A DNA stretch of 64,000 bases from contig CAVIJT010000002.1 in NCBI GenBank assembly GCA_963643465.1, positions 1-64,000 of the forward strand. Reading direction: 5' to 3'. Source of the stretch: CAG-411 sp963643465 (GTDB lineage: Bacteria > Bacillota > Clostridia > Lachnospirales > Lachnospiraceae). Of this stretch, positions 7,496 through 15,730 are shown piece by piece. The notes under the pieces were generated by a model that saw nothing but the letters and a program-made list of their open reading frames with translations, was not told the DNA's origin and made no database searches. How positions within the stretch are numbered: the first letter of the stretch is position 1; each line of letters starts with the position of its first letter. A program made the position numbers and the translations under genes.

Positions 7496-8686
7496 TTATT
7501 TGCCTAAACTTTCTTCCAGACAGATTTCATTTTTGCATTCCAACGTTCCGACTTTCTTTCCTTCATAATAGTAAGCCCTTGGAACTCGTTTTCCAACATC
7601 ACATACAAATTCATAATTAAAGGAATAAGACTGTTCTCCAAGCTCCTCCACGGATATACATTCCTCTCCATCGGTTCCCACCAGTGTAACCACATCTCCC
7701 ATCCTAACATTTGGAATATGGGTTACATCTACCATGAACTGATCCATGCAAACTCTTCCTAAAATTGGTGCCCGCTTCCCATGTATCAATACAGCCCCTT
7801 TGGATGACAACGCTCTTGGATATCCATCCCCATATCCTACTGGTATGGTAGCTACCATAGTACGTTCTGTAGTCTCATAAGTTCCACCATAACTAATCCC
7901 TACACCAGCCTCTACTTCCTTTACATAAGACACATAGGATTTTATCTCCATTGCTGGTTCTAACCACAATCTGGATTTATCTACTTCCTGCGAAGGGTAT
8001 AGTCCATAGGTCGAAATACCACTTCTTACCATATCTAAATTAGCATCTGGCACCATCATAATACCCGCACTGTTAGAAATGTGATGCACCTTTATAGATA
8101 TCCCCTCTTCTTCCAATCTTTGCACATATTGCTTATATTTCTCCATCTGTTCTTTTGTAAAAGATAAATCTGTTTCGTCTGCCTTTGCAAAATGTGTAAA
8201 ACAGCCATCTATCTGTAAATGATCCAATTGCGAAATCTTTTTGATAATAGAAACACTTTCCTCTGTTAAAGCAAATCCAATACGACTCATTCCTGTGTCT
8301 AATTTTATATGTATGTTTGCTATCTTATTTTGTCGTACTGCTTCCTCAGAAATCCACTGTGCCATTTCAAAATTATAAACGGATGCCATCACATCATATG
8401 CTACTAAATCCTTTACATATGGTTTCTGAGTAAAACCAAGAATTAGAATAGGCTTATCAATCCCAGCTTCCCTCAACTCCACAGCCTCTTGTATCATAGC
8501 CACTGCATAGGCATCCACATATGGATATAGGGCTTTTGATACTGGTATTGCTCCATGTCCATACGCATCCGCTTTCACAATCGCACATATATCGGTTCCT
8601 TCTTTGATAATTGCTCTTGTTCGCTTGATATTGCCACAAATACGATCCAGATAAACATCTGCATGTACTCTGTAAAATTCTTTCAT
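7496..8686 (-). CDS. alr: Alanine racemase
   Basis: 396 residues. PLP-dependent interconversion of L- and D-alanine for peptidoglycan. The PLP lysine lies in AIVKADAYGHG near the N-terminus, and the substrate-site tyrosine in AGVGISYGGTYET. The frame opens at 8704, but GGAGG sits 6 bases before the ATG at 8686. That ATG overlaps the nnr stop (ATGA), indicating translational coupling. Confidence 0.95.
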   Translation of the reverse strand: MKEFYRVHADVYLDRICGNIKRTRAIIKEGTDICAIVKADAYGHGAIPVSKALYPYVDAYAVAMIQEAVELREAGIDKPILILGFTQKPYVKDLVAYDVMASVYNFEMAQWISEEAVRQNKIANIHIKLDTGMSRIGFALTEESVSIIKKISQLDHLQIDGCFTHFAKADETDLSFTKEQMEKYKQYVQRLEEEGISIKVHHISNSAGIMMVPDANLDMVRSGISTYGLYPSQEVDKSRLWLEPAMEIKSYVSYVKEVEAGVGISYGGTYETTERTMVATIPVGYGDGYPRALSSKGAVLIHGKRAPILGRVCMDQFMVDVTHIPNVRMGDVVTLVGTDGEECISVEELGEQSYSFNYEFVCDVGKRVPRAYYYEGKKVGTLECKNEICLEESLGK

Positions 8687-10218
8687 TGTTCTCCTCCTTC
8701 GCATGCCTTAAGTGCTTCAGAAATTGCACTTACAATGTCCCTTGCCGTCATGCTATATGTTCCACATCGTCTGGCGGCTACATCTCCTGCCAAACCATGA
8801 ATGTACACACCCAGAGAGGCGGCTATATAAGGCGGCACCTGTTGTGCCAAAAGACCTAAAATAATTCCAGTCAAAACATCTCCAGCTCCTGCTGTTGCCA
8901 TGCCGTTATTTCCCGATAGATTAATATAGCACTTTTCACCTTGTATCACAAGGGTTCTGGCATCTTTTAAAACTAAAACATTAGAATTCTCTTTGCAAAT
9001 ATCTCGAACATTTATTTTTTGTGTCTGCAAATCCTCTATAGACACATTTTCCCCAAGCAAATCTATCATTTCTTTCAAATGTGGAGTTACAATCATATTT
9101 TCCCGTAGCTTCCATTTCACACTTTCTCCACCAAAAGGCTCTATCCATTTTGAATCCTTAGCTAACATCTGCAATGCGTCTGCATCTAACACAATCGGAA
9201 CATTCCCATGCTCCATCACTAAATCCAGTAATTTTTTTGCACAAACATCTCTTCCAAGTCCGGGTCCAATGACTATAGCCTTTGCCTGGCTAATATCCTT
9301 CACCCATTCTTCTTGTTTATCACTTTCCACATGTTCCTCATAGGTATGCAGCACTGCCTCTGGCAACAAAGTCTGCATAATTTCCCGATTTGCTTCCGGT
9401 GTAATGATTTTTACCAATCCTGCCCCCATAGCATAAGCCGCTGCCGCCGATAAATAACAAGCTCCCGCCATATTCTTGCAACCGCCAATTACTAATACTT
9501 TTCCATAGGTCCCTTTATTAGAATATGGCTGTCTCTTTGGCATTAACTGTTGCAAATCTGTCCTTTCATAAGAAAACATGGAGCAATTTTGTCCAAGCTG
9601 ATTGACAAAACCTATGGAAGATACCACAAGTTCACCTGTATACTCTGCCCCTGGATAAAATAATTGTCCCTGCTTTGCATAACCAAAAGTAACCGTAACA
9701 TCTGCCCGTACTGCACATCCCATCACTTGTCCTGTATCCGAATGAAGTCCGGATGAAATATCTACAGCAAAAACAGTTCCTCCATGGCGATTGATACGTG
9801 CAATCACTTCTTCATATATACCCGTCACATTTCTTGATAAACCAATTCCAAATATAGCATCTACTATTACATTGTATTCTTCTGCCTGTAAATTGTTTAC
9901 AAAGGGAACTCCAATTTTTTTTGCAATTTCTACTTGTTTTTTATTATCCTTTGTGGCTTTTGTCCGATCGCCCACAAGCTCTATTGCTACCGTATACCCT
10001 TTCTGATACAACATTCTTGCAACGGCTATTCCATCTCCTCCATTATTTCCCACACCACAGACACATAAAATTTTGTCTGATACTTTCATAGAAGCAAGCA
10101 TTTTTTCTACTACTGTCAATGCGGCTCGTTCCATCAAAACCATGGAAGGTATTCCTACTTTTTCTATGGTAAATCCATCAATTTCTTTTGCCTGCGCTGC
10201 TGTCACTATATACTTCAT
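8683..10218 (-). CDS. nnr: Bifunctional NAD(P)H-hydrate epimerase / ADP-dependent dehydratase
   Basis: 511 residues. An N-terminal YjeF_N epimerase domain (about 1-215, with CGVGNNGGDGIAVARML) is fused to a C-terminal ribokinase-like dehydratase (about 225-505, with VIGPGLGRD and the NGMATAGAGDVLTGII signature). It repairs damaged (hydrated) NADH and NADPH. Its start overlaps the acpS stop and its stop overlaps the alr start, both as ATGA. Presence in a Rex-headed operon fits an NADH-related role. Confidence 0.95.
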   Translation of the reverse strand: MKYIVTAAQAKEIDGFTIEKVGIPSMVLMERAALTVVEKMLASMKVSDKILCVCGVGNNGGDGIAVARMLYQKGYTVAIELVGDRTKATKDNKKQVEIAKKIGVPFVNNLQAEEYNVIVDAIFGIGLSRNVTGIYEEVIARINRHGGTVFAVDISSGLHSDTGQVMGCAVRADVTVTFGYAKQGQLFYPGAEYTGELVVSSIGFVNQLGQNCSMFSYERTDLQQLMPKRQPYSNKGTYGKVLVIGGCKNMAGACYLSAAAAYAMGAGLVKIITPEANREIMQTLLPEAVLHTYEEHVESDKQEEWVKDISQAKAIVIGPGLGRDVCAKKLLDLVMEHGNVPIVLDADALQMLAKDSKWIEPFGGESVKWKLRENMIVTPHLKEMIDLLGENVSIEDLQTQKINVRDICKENSNVLVLKDARTLVIQGEKCYINLSGNNGMATAGAGDVLTGIILGLLAQQVPPYIAASLGVYIHGLAGDVAARRCGTYSMTARDIVSAISEALKACEGGEQ

Positions 10219-10580
10219 TTTTCACTCTCCCCCACTACAAAAGCACTTGCAAGTTCCTTTGTATTTGTAATGCTCACATGAATCCGATTTAGCTGTAACT
10301 GCTCTGCCATCTCCTTTGCCGTCCCATACAAATTCACATAGGGCTTTCCAAGGGAATCCCGCAACACTTCAATCTCGTTAAGTTTTATGCCCCGAAAACC
10401 GGTTCCAAACATCTTTACCACAGCCTCTTTTACAGCAAAATTATCTGCCGCTTTTGCAATGCTACCAGCAATCAATTTTTGTTCTTCCATAGAAAAAGCG
10501 CGTAGCAAAAAAGCCTCTTTTTCACAAGCCTTTACTACGCGTTCTATCTCAACCATATCAGTTCCAATGCCGATAATCAT
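10215..10580 (-). CDS. acpS: Holo-[acyl-carrier-protein] synthase
   Basis: 121 residues. Transfers 4'-phosphopantetheine from CoA to ACP. Mg-binding GIGTDMVEIERV at the start and the second motif FAVKEAVVKMFGTGFRGI are both intact. The frame opens at 10589; AGAGGA touches that codon and lies about 9 bases before the ATG at 10580, which gives the standard MIIGIGTD start. It begins just after the stop of the coiled-coil gene. Confidence 0.94.
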   Translation of the reverse strand: MIIGIGTDMVEIERVVKACEKEAFLLRAFSMEEQKLIAGSIAKAADNFAVKEAVVKMFGTGFRGIKLNEIEVLRDSLGKPYVNLYGTAKEMAEQLQLNRIHVSITNTKELASAFVVGESEK

Positions 10581-10581
10581 G

Positions 10582-11235
10582 TTATTCATCCTCTTCTACT
10601 TCATCTATCTCTTCGAACTCGTCAAATACCTCAATAATCCTGCTTCCAAACACACGATGCATAAACGAAAATATGCTCTCATTTTCTTTTCGCAATTCTT
10701 TCTGTCTCTCTCTACGTTCCTGTAATAAATCTCTTGCTTCCTGCACCAATTGTTTTTGCATTACCAACTGTTCCTTATTGTCTTTCATTCGACGATAACA
10801 TACTCTGAGACTTTCTACAAGCAGTTCCTCATTCAACTCCCTAATTCTCTCTGGCATATTTTCATACTCTATTTCCATTCCACTAAGCTGCTCATTAATA
10901 TCCTTTATGTATTCCTGACTCTTCTCCTGTTTCTTTGCTTCGCTCTCATTAATCTGAGCCACATTCATAAAACGGATGATGCGATCCATTAATTGCTTCT
11001 TTTTGTGTTCTGCATTTTCCATATCACTGGTAAGCCTTGCTTGATACTTAAATGCCTCTCGCAACTCTTGCTCCGCGCGTTTTATCTCAGGAGTCTTATA
11101 TGCCTCTGGAAAAATTCGAAGCCATCTTTCATCCAAAATAAGAATCGGTGCCTCTACCCCACGAAAACGATTCAAAAATTCCTCTTCTTCCCTATCTATT
11201 CTTTTTTGATTCTTTTTTTCTCTCTGTAATCTCAT
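10582..11235 (-). CDS. Coiled-coil protein, unknown function
   Basis: 217 residues, highly charged, predicted largely helical: heptad-like stretches from about 65 to 185 (KRAEQELREAFKYQARL, EELLVESLRVCYRRMKD) and an acidic tail. A short non-helical part near residues 25-50 (APILILDERWLRIFPEAYKTPEI) is the only folded-looking segment. No membrane segment or signal peptide. It is the second gene of the rex operon, 33 bases after rex. I do not recognise a characterised family. Confidence 0.75.
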   Translation of the reverse strand: MRLQREKKNQKRIDREEEEFLNRFRGVEAPILILDERWLRIFPEAYKTPEIKRAEQELREAFKYQARLTSDMENAEHKKKQLMDRIIRFMNVAQINESEAKKQEKSQEYIKDINEQLSGMEIEYENMPERIRELNEELLVESLRVCYRRMKDNKEQLVMQKQLVQEARDLLQERRERQKELRKENESIFSFMHRVFGSRIIEVFDEFEEIDEVEEDE

Positions 11236-11268
11236 AAGCCCCTCTTTTCTATTTATAAATCCCCAACA

Positions 11269-11895
11269 CTAATCTTCTTTTAAACTATATGACAATCGCA
11301 TTAAGCTATCTGCCAAATGCACATTTTCCACCTTCACTCCGTCTGGTAAATGTAAATCAGTAGGTGCAAAGTTCCATATTGCGCGAACTCCCATTTGCAC
11401 CAATGATGCTGCTAACTCAGGTGCATGTTCTTTTGGTATGGTAATGGCTGCAATATCTACCGGATGTTCTTTCATGTACTGTTCTAAATCTGCCACATCA
11501 GAAATCTGAACACCCCGAATCTTGCGTCCAATTAAACTTTCTTTCTGATCAAACATCTGATCCAGAACAAATCCCCGTTTCTCAAAATCTGTATAATTTG
11601 CAAGAGCCTGTCCTAAATTACCTGCTCCAATAATAATCATATGATAACTGCGAGTAAGGCCTAAAATTTTTCCAATTTCGGAGTATAAATGTTCTACGTT
11701 ATATCCATACCCCTGTTGTCCAAATCCTCCAAAATTATTCAAATCCTGTCTTATCTGGGAGGCAGTAACCTGCATCCTCTCACTTAATTCCTTCGATGAA
11801 ATTCTCTCAACCCGCTTTTCTAACAATTCCCCTAAATTTCGATAATATTTAGGCAAACGTTTAATCACCGCAAGCGAAATCTCCTTTTCAGCCAA
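11269..11895 (-). CDS. rex: Redox-sensing transcriptional repressor Rex
   Basis: 208 residues. An N-terminal winged helix (KRLPKYYRNLGELL, ERMQVTASQIRQDLNNFGGFGQQGYGY) is followed by a Rossmann domain with IIGAGNLGQALANY, which binds NADH/NAD+. Rex releases DNA when the NADH/NAD+ ratio rises and controls fermentation genes. Start is TTG at 11895, with GGAGG at suitable distance and no better ATG. Heads an operon and has a Rex-like site in its own promoter (11960-11977). Confidence 0.96.
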   Translation of the reverse strand: MAEKEISLAVIKRLPKYYRNLGELLEKRVERISSKELSERMQVTASQIRQDLNNFGGFGQQGYGYNVEHLYSEIGKILGLTRSYHMIIIGAGNLGQALANYTDFEKRGFVLDQMFDQKESLIGRKIRGVQISDVADLEQYMKEHPVDIAAITIPKEHAPELAASLVQMGVRAIWNFAPTDLHLPDGVKVENVHLADSLMRLSYSLKED

Positions 11896-11948
11896 AGTTT
11901 ACGCCTCCTCTATTACGCACGTTCTGTGCAATCCGTCATCTCTTATTA

Positions 11949-11977
11949 ATTATATGCAATTGTGAAATCCTTGTCAA
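11949..11977 (-). promoter_or_regulatory. rex promoter with Rex-like operator
   Basis: Minus-strand -35 TTGACA (11972-11977), 17-base spacer, -10 TATAAT (11949-11954). Overlapping the spacer and -35, 11960-11977 reads TTGTGAA-ATCC-TTGTCAA, which matches 12 of 14 half-site positions of the Rex consensus TTGTGAA-N4-TTCACAA. This predicts autoregulation of the operon. Confidence 0.7.
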
Positions 11978-12032
11978 TATTTCCGGGGATTTCCTCCAAT
12001 CACCCTAGCCCCTTTCCTGCTTACACACATCA

Positions 12033-12061
12033 TTGACATTCATTTTTTTTCCAATTATAAT
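12033..12061 (+). promoter_or_regulatory. Promoter of the ABC-F gene
   Basis: Perfect -35 TTGACA (12033-12038) and -10 TATAAT (12056-12061) with a 17-base spacer, about 55 bases before the start codon. The leader holds a GTGTG/CACAC hairpin. Confidence 0.8.
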
Positions 12062-12122
12062 CAGTTTATGTGTGTCTACTATCTTTTTCACACAATAATA
12101 CATAGAAAGGTTTACAATAACT

Positions 12123-14045
12123 ATGATTTTATCATGTGCAAATATCACAAAAACATTCGGTACGGATTCTATTTTATCAAACGTATCTTTTCATATAAAC
12201 GAAAATGAAAAAGCCGCCATTGTAGGCGCAAACGGAGCTGGTAAATCTACTCTTTTTAAAATCATTATGAACGAACTTTCTCCAGATTCCGGCGAAGTTG
12301 TGCTTGCCAAAGGCACTACGGTAGGATACCTTGCTCAGCATCAGGAGCTATCTTCCGAAAATACTATTTATGACGAATTACTTTCTATTAAGAAAGATAT
12401 TATTGACCTAGACCATCAAATCCGTCAGATGGAACTAGATATGACTCATCTGAGCGGGGAAAAGCTAGAGCAAATACTGGAAACCTATTCTAAACTTACC
12501 CACCAATTTGAACAAAAAAACGGCTATGCGTACCGCAGTGAAATTACTGGTGTACTAAAAGGACTTGGCTTTTCTGAAGAAGATTTCCAAAAACAAACAA
12601 ATGCTTTATCTGGAGGACAAAAAACACGAGTTTCCCTTGGAAAATTACTTCTTTCCAAACCAGACATTATTTTGCTTGATGAGCCTACCAACCACTTAGA
12701 TTTAGAATCCATTGCATGGCTGGAAAATTATTTGTTAAATTATAACGGCACTGTAGTCATCGTTGCACATGACCGTTATTTCCTTGACCGTGTAGTATCA
12801 AAAGTAGTGGAAATTGAAGCCGGAAAAGCTACTGTATTCCAAGGAAATTACAGTGATTATGCAGAGAAAAAGGCTGCTATTCGAGAGGCTCAGATCAAAC
12901 AATACGAAAATCAGCAACGTGAAATCAAACATCAAGAAGAGGTTATCGCAAAGCTAAAATCCTTTAATCGTGAAAAGTCTATTAAGCGCGCAGAAAGCCG
13001 AGAGAAAATGTTGCAAAAAATGGATGTAATCTCCAAACCGATTACGGAAACACAAACTATGCACATTACATTCGAACCAAGCATTACCAGCGGAAATGAT
13101 GTTTTGACAGTTAAATATCTCAGCAAATCCTTTGACGGTATTCCTTTGTTTTCTAATTTGAATTTTGAGATAAAACGAGGGGAACGTGTGTCTATTATCG
13201 GTCACAATGGAACTGGAAAAACTACTATTTTAAAGTTATTAACAGGAGGACTGGCTGCCGATACTGGAGAAATCCGACTGGGAAGTAACGTGAGTATTGG
13301 ATATTACGATCAGGAACATCAAGTATTAGATTTGGATAAAACCCTTTTTGATGAAATTCATGATGCCTATCCAAATCTTACTCAGACTAAAATCCGAACT
13401 ACTTTAGCCGCTTTTCTTTTTACAGAAGACGATGTATTTAAGCAGATTAAAGATTTAAGCGGTGGAGAACGAGGAAGAGTTTCTCTTGCAAAATTAATGC
13501 TCTCAGAAGCAAATCTATTGATTTTGGATGAGCCAACAAACCACTTAGACATGATTTCAAAGGAATTGTTAGAGCAGGCATTAACACATTACACAGGAAC
13601 GGTTTTATATGTGTCACACGACCGTTATTTTATCAATCAAACTGCTACCCGTATTTTGGAGCTTTCACAAAAAGAATTATTCCAATTTATCGGAAATTAT
13701 GACTATTATTTAGAAAAGAAAGAAACCATACATGCTGCATCAGAATCCTATCAGACATCTGTAGAAAAAACAATAGATACTCCGTCTGAAAACAAATTGA
13801 ATTGGCAGCAACAAAAGGAACAGCAAGCACAGATTCGAAAAATCGAAAACGAAATCAAAAAATTAGAAGATGAAATTGCTATGTTAGAGGAACGAAACGA
13901 AGAAATCGATTCCCTTCTGGAGCAAGAAGAAGTCTACACCAATCTTCAAGAGCTTCAAAAATATAGCGAAGAAAAGAAAGACATCGAAAATCGCATCGAA
14001 GAATGTATGGAGCGTTGGGAAATCTGCTCCCAGCAATTACCATAA
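12123..14045 (+). CDS. ydiF: ABC-F family ATPase, YdiF type
   Basis: 640 residues. Two ABC domains with no membrane part: Walker A GANGAGKST (about 35-43) and GHNGTGKTT (about 360-368), signatures LSGGQKTR and LSGGERGR, Walker B ILLDEPTNHLD and LILDEPTNHLD. The interdomain linker is charged and helical (about 240-320), and the C-terminus is a coiled coil (about 560-630). ABC-F proteins bind the ribosomal E site and relieve stalling. YdiF also sits beside rex in Bacillus, which supports the assignment. Divergent from rex with a consensus promoter. Confidence 0.9.
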   Translation: MILSCANITKTFGTDSILSNVSFHINENEKAAIVGANGAGKSTLFKIIMNELSPDSGEVVLAKGTTVGYLAQHQELSSENTIYDELLSIKKDIIDLDHQIRQMELDMTHLSGEKLEQILETYSKLTHQFEQKNGYAYRSEITGVLKGLGFSEEDFQKQTNALSGGQKTRVSLGKLLLSKPDIILLDEPTNHLDLESIAWLENYLLNYNGTVVIVAHDRYFLDRVVSKVVEIEAGKATVFQGNYSDYAEKKAAIREAQIKQYENQQREIKHQEEVIAKLKSFNREKSIKRAESREKMLQKMDVISKPITETQTMHITFEPSITSGNDVLTVKYLSKSFDGIPLFSNLNFEIKRGERVSIIGHNGTGKTTILKLLTGGLAADTGEIRLGSNVSIGYYDQEHQVLDLDKTLFDEIHDAYPNLTQTKIRTTLAAFLFTEDDVFKQIKDLSGGERGRVSLAKLMLSEANLLILDEPTNHLDMISKELLEQALTHYTGTVLYVSHDRYFINQTATRILELSQKELFQFIGNYDYYLEKKETIHAASESYQTSVEKTIDTPSENKLNWQQQKEQQAQIRKIENEIKKLEDEIAMLEERNEEIDSLLEQEEVYTNLQELQKYSEEKKDIENRIEECMERWEICSQQLP

Positions 14046-14090
14046 GGGGACTATCCCAAAGTTTGTGTAAACCTTTCCTAATAGAGCAAA

Positions 14091-14143
14091 AAAGCATTTG
14101 CACAAAGTCATTTCATTAAATTAATGACTCTGGCAAATGCTTT
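14091..14143. terminator. Bidirectional terminator between convergent genes
   Basis: AAAGCATTTGC (14091-14101) pairs with GCAAATGCTTT (14133-14143); inside, AGTCATT (14106-14112) pairs with AATGACT (14123-14129). T-runs on both strands, the stronger on the minus side. Confidence 0.85.
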
Positions 14144-14148
14144 CTCTT

Positions 14149-14703
14149 TTAACGAAAGCGGTTACATTCAAATTTACTGCGTTGCTTTAAATTCTGCATA
14201 ATAAATTCATATTGTCGTTCCACATCATCCTCATCCACTGGAAGATCCATAGATGCCGCAATATTATTGATGATTCGCAAATCTAAATCCGGTTTTAATT
14301 TTCCAAGCAACTCCATTTTTTCTTTACTTGTTTCTGCATCAAGAAACTGAAAAAACAATTTTTCCACCTCTTCTGCATGGTTTTTCTCTTTGTTTTCCAC
14401 CGCACTAATTTCTTCTGGCTGTGTACACATATGCGTTCCCATTCCTTCCCCATTCTCCAAAGAAGAAAAGATGACACGCTCAAACCGATACTTCTGGGCA
14501 GCATTTGGATATTTAAACCTATCTACCTCCTCCACAAATTGTTTCAGCGGACGTATATAAGTGTCAAATGTTCCATACAATGCTTGATAGACTACCATCT
14601 CTTCTAATGTTTCTGAATGCTTTCCAATCGTTAGAATCTGATATAAATTCCCTTTAAAATGCCGATAAAACTCTCCGGCAATCGGTCTTCTATTTTCTTC
14701 CAT
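14149..14703 (-). CDS. DUF1653-domain protein
   Basis: 184 residues. The N-terminal 65 residues are a DUF1653 domain (GEFYRHFKGNLYQIL, VVYQALYG, YIRPLKQFVEEV), a small beta fold of unknown role; the rest is helical and unfamiliar. The frame opens at 14739 but a Shine-Dalgarno (AGAGGTG) lies before the ATG at 14703, which overlaps the upstream gene by 14 bases. Third gene of the kinase operon. Confidence 0.75.
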   Translation of the reverse strand: MEENRRPIAGEFYRHFKGNLYQILTIGKHSETLEEMVVYQALYGTFDTYIRPLKQFVEEVDRFKYPNAAQKYRFERVIFSSLENGEGMGTHMCTQPEEISAVENKEKNHAEEVEKLFFQFLDAETSKEKMELLGKLKPDLDLRIINNIAASMDLPVDEDDVERQYEFIMQNLKQRSKFECNRFR

Positions 14704-15730
14704 GCCCGTCACCTCTTTTATTTTTTGCCTGGAGCTCACCTTTGTAATTCATATAAAATTCCGCATACTCTTCTGAAATAATATTATACTGCACCAATTG
14801 ATAAATGGTCATTCGAAAAGATTCCAAACTCTCTTCATGTTCAGCAAAGTTTACTAATAATTCTCGAACCCGCTCTTCATATTCCTCACAAGACAATGCC
14901 TTTTCTTTAAACAAGAGGTTCATCTTATACACATCTTCAAAATATCCATTAAATCGTTTTTTATCCAATTGTTTTCCATTTAACTCCAGCCGGCATTTGG
15001 TTGCTTTCATTATACCTGCTGCGGAAGGTGTCGTAATTCGAATATCCTCTCCAACGAGAAACAGATTTTTCATAAATGTAGTTAATCCATTCACTCTTGT
15101 TTTATAATAATTGGGATATAATTCCTCAAACAAACTTCCAAGCACTGAGTCTTTCACCTTTTTATACTCTTCTATATTTTTTATAACAATGCCTCTTTCG
15201 TAGCGCATAACTTCTACACTAGGACGGGCAATGGTAATCATTCTAGGCTTTTTCTCTAACAATAGCATAAAAAGATAATTGCGATCACTCCAAATAAAAG
15301 CAGGACAATTTTTTATATGATATTTTTCAGATGAATCTACTAAAATTCTATAGTTTTGCTGCTTTACTTTATATGCAACCAAATATTTTTTTATATTTTC
15401 CTCTGTATATTTGTTTAGGTCATTATGAGATTCACTTTCTTCCTCTTCTATCTTCTTCTTTCTTGATGACGTTTTGTTCCCTTCCTCAGATACATAATTT
15501 CGATTCTTCACAGATTTCTCCAAGACCTCTCGGTGTTCAATCTCATAATTCGCATCTTTAAACGTACCAAGCTGAGAGAAGGTAACAGAAAAAATAATGC
15601 CACCAAACGCAACATAAGCAAAAGAAAGACCTGCTCCAAGAAAACTTGCACCCAAACAAGCCAAAGAAGCTACTGCGGTCACTACTATAGTCCACAAGTA
15701 TACCTTTGTCTTACTGCTTCCCTTAATCAT
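14690..15730 (-). CDS. Membrane protein of the kinase operon, unknown function
   Basis: About 346 residues. Two adjacent N-terminal membrane segments (about residues 12-32 and 34-52 from this start) form a hairpin, then a lysine/glutamate-rich linker and a cytoplasmic domain of about 220 residues (from YLVAYKVKQQNYRILVDSS). I do not recognise the domain. The start is uncertain: ATG at 15730 overlaps the kinase stop by 8 bases, while a TTG at 15751 has a better-placed GGAG. Either way it is translationally coupled to the kinase gene. Confidence 0.7.
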   Translation of the reverse strand: MIKGSSKTKVYLWTIVVTAVASLACLGASFLGAGLSFAYVAFGGIIFSVTFSQLGTFKDANYEIEHREVLEKSVKNRNYVSEEGNKTSSRKKKIEEEESESHNDLNKYTEENIKKYLVAYKVKQQNYRILVDSSEKYHIKNCPAFIWSDRNYLFMLLLEKKPRMITIARPSVEVMRYERGIVIKNIEEYKKVKDSVLGSLFEELYPNYYKTRVNGLTTFMKNLFLVGEDIRITTPSAAGIMKATKCRLELNGKQLDKKRFNGYFEDVYKMNLLFKEKALSCEEYEERVRELLVNFAEHEESLESFRMTIYQLVQYNIISEEYAEFYMNYKGELQAKNKRGDGHGRK

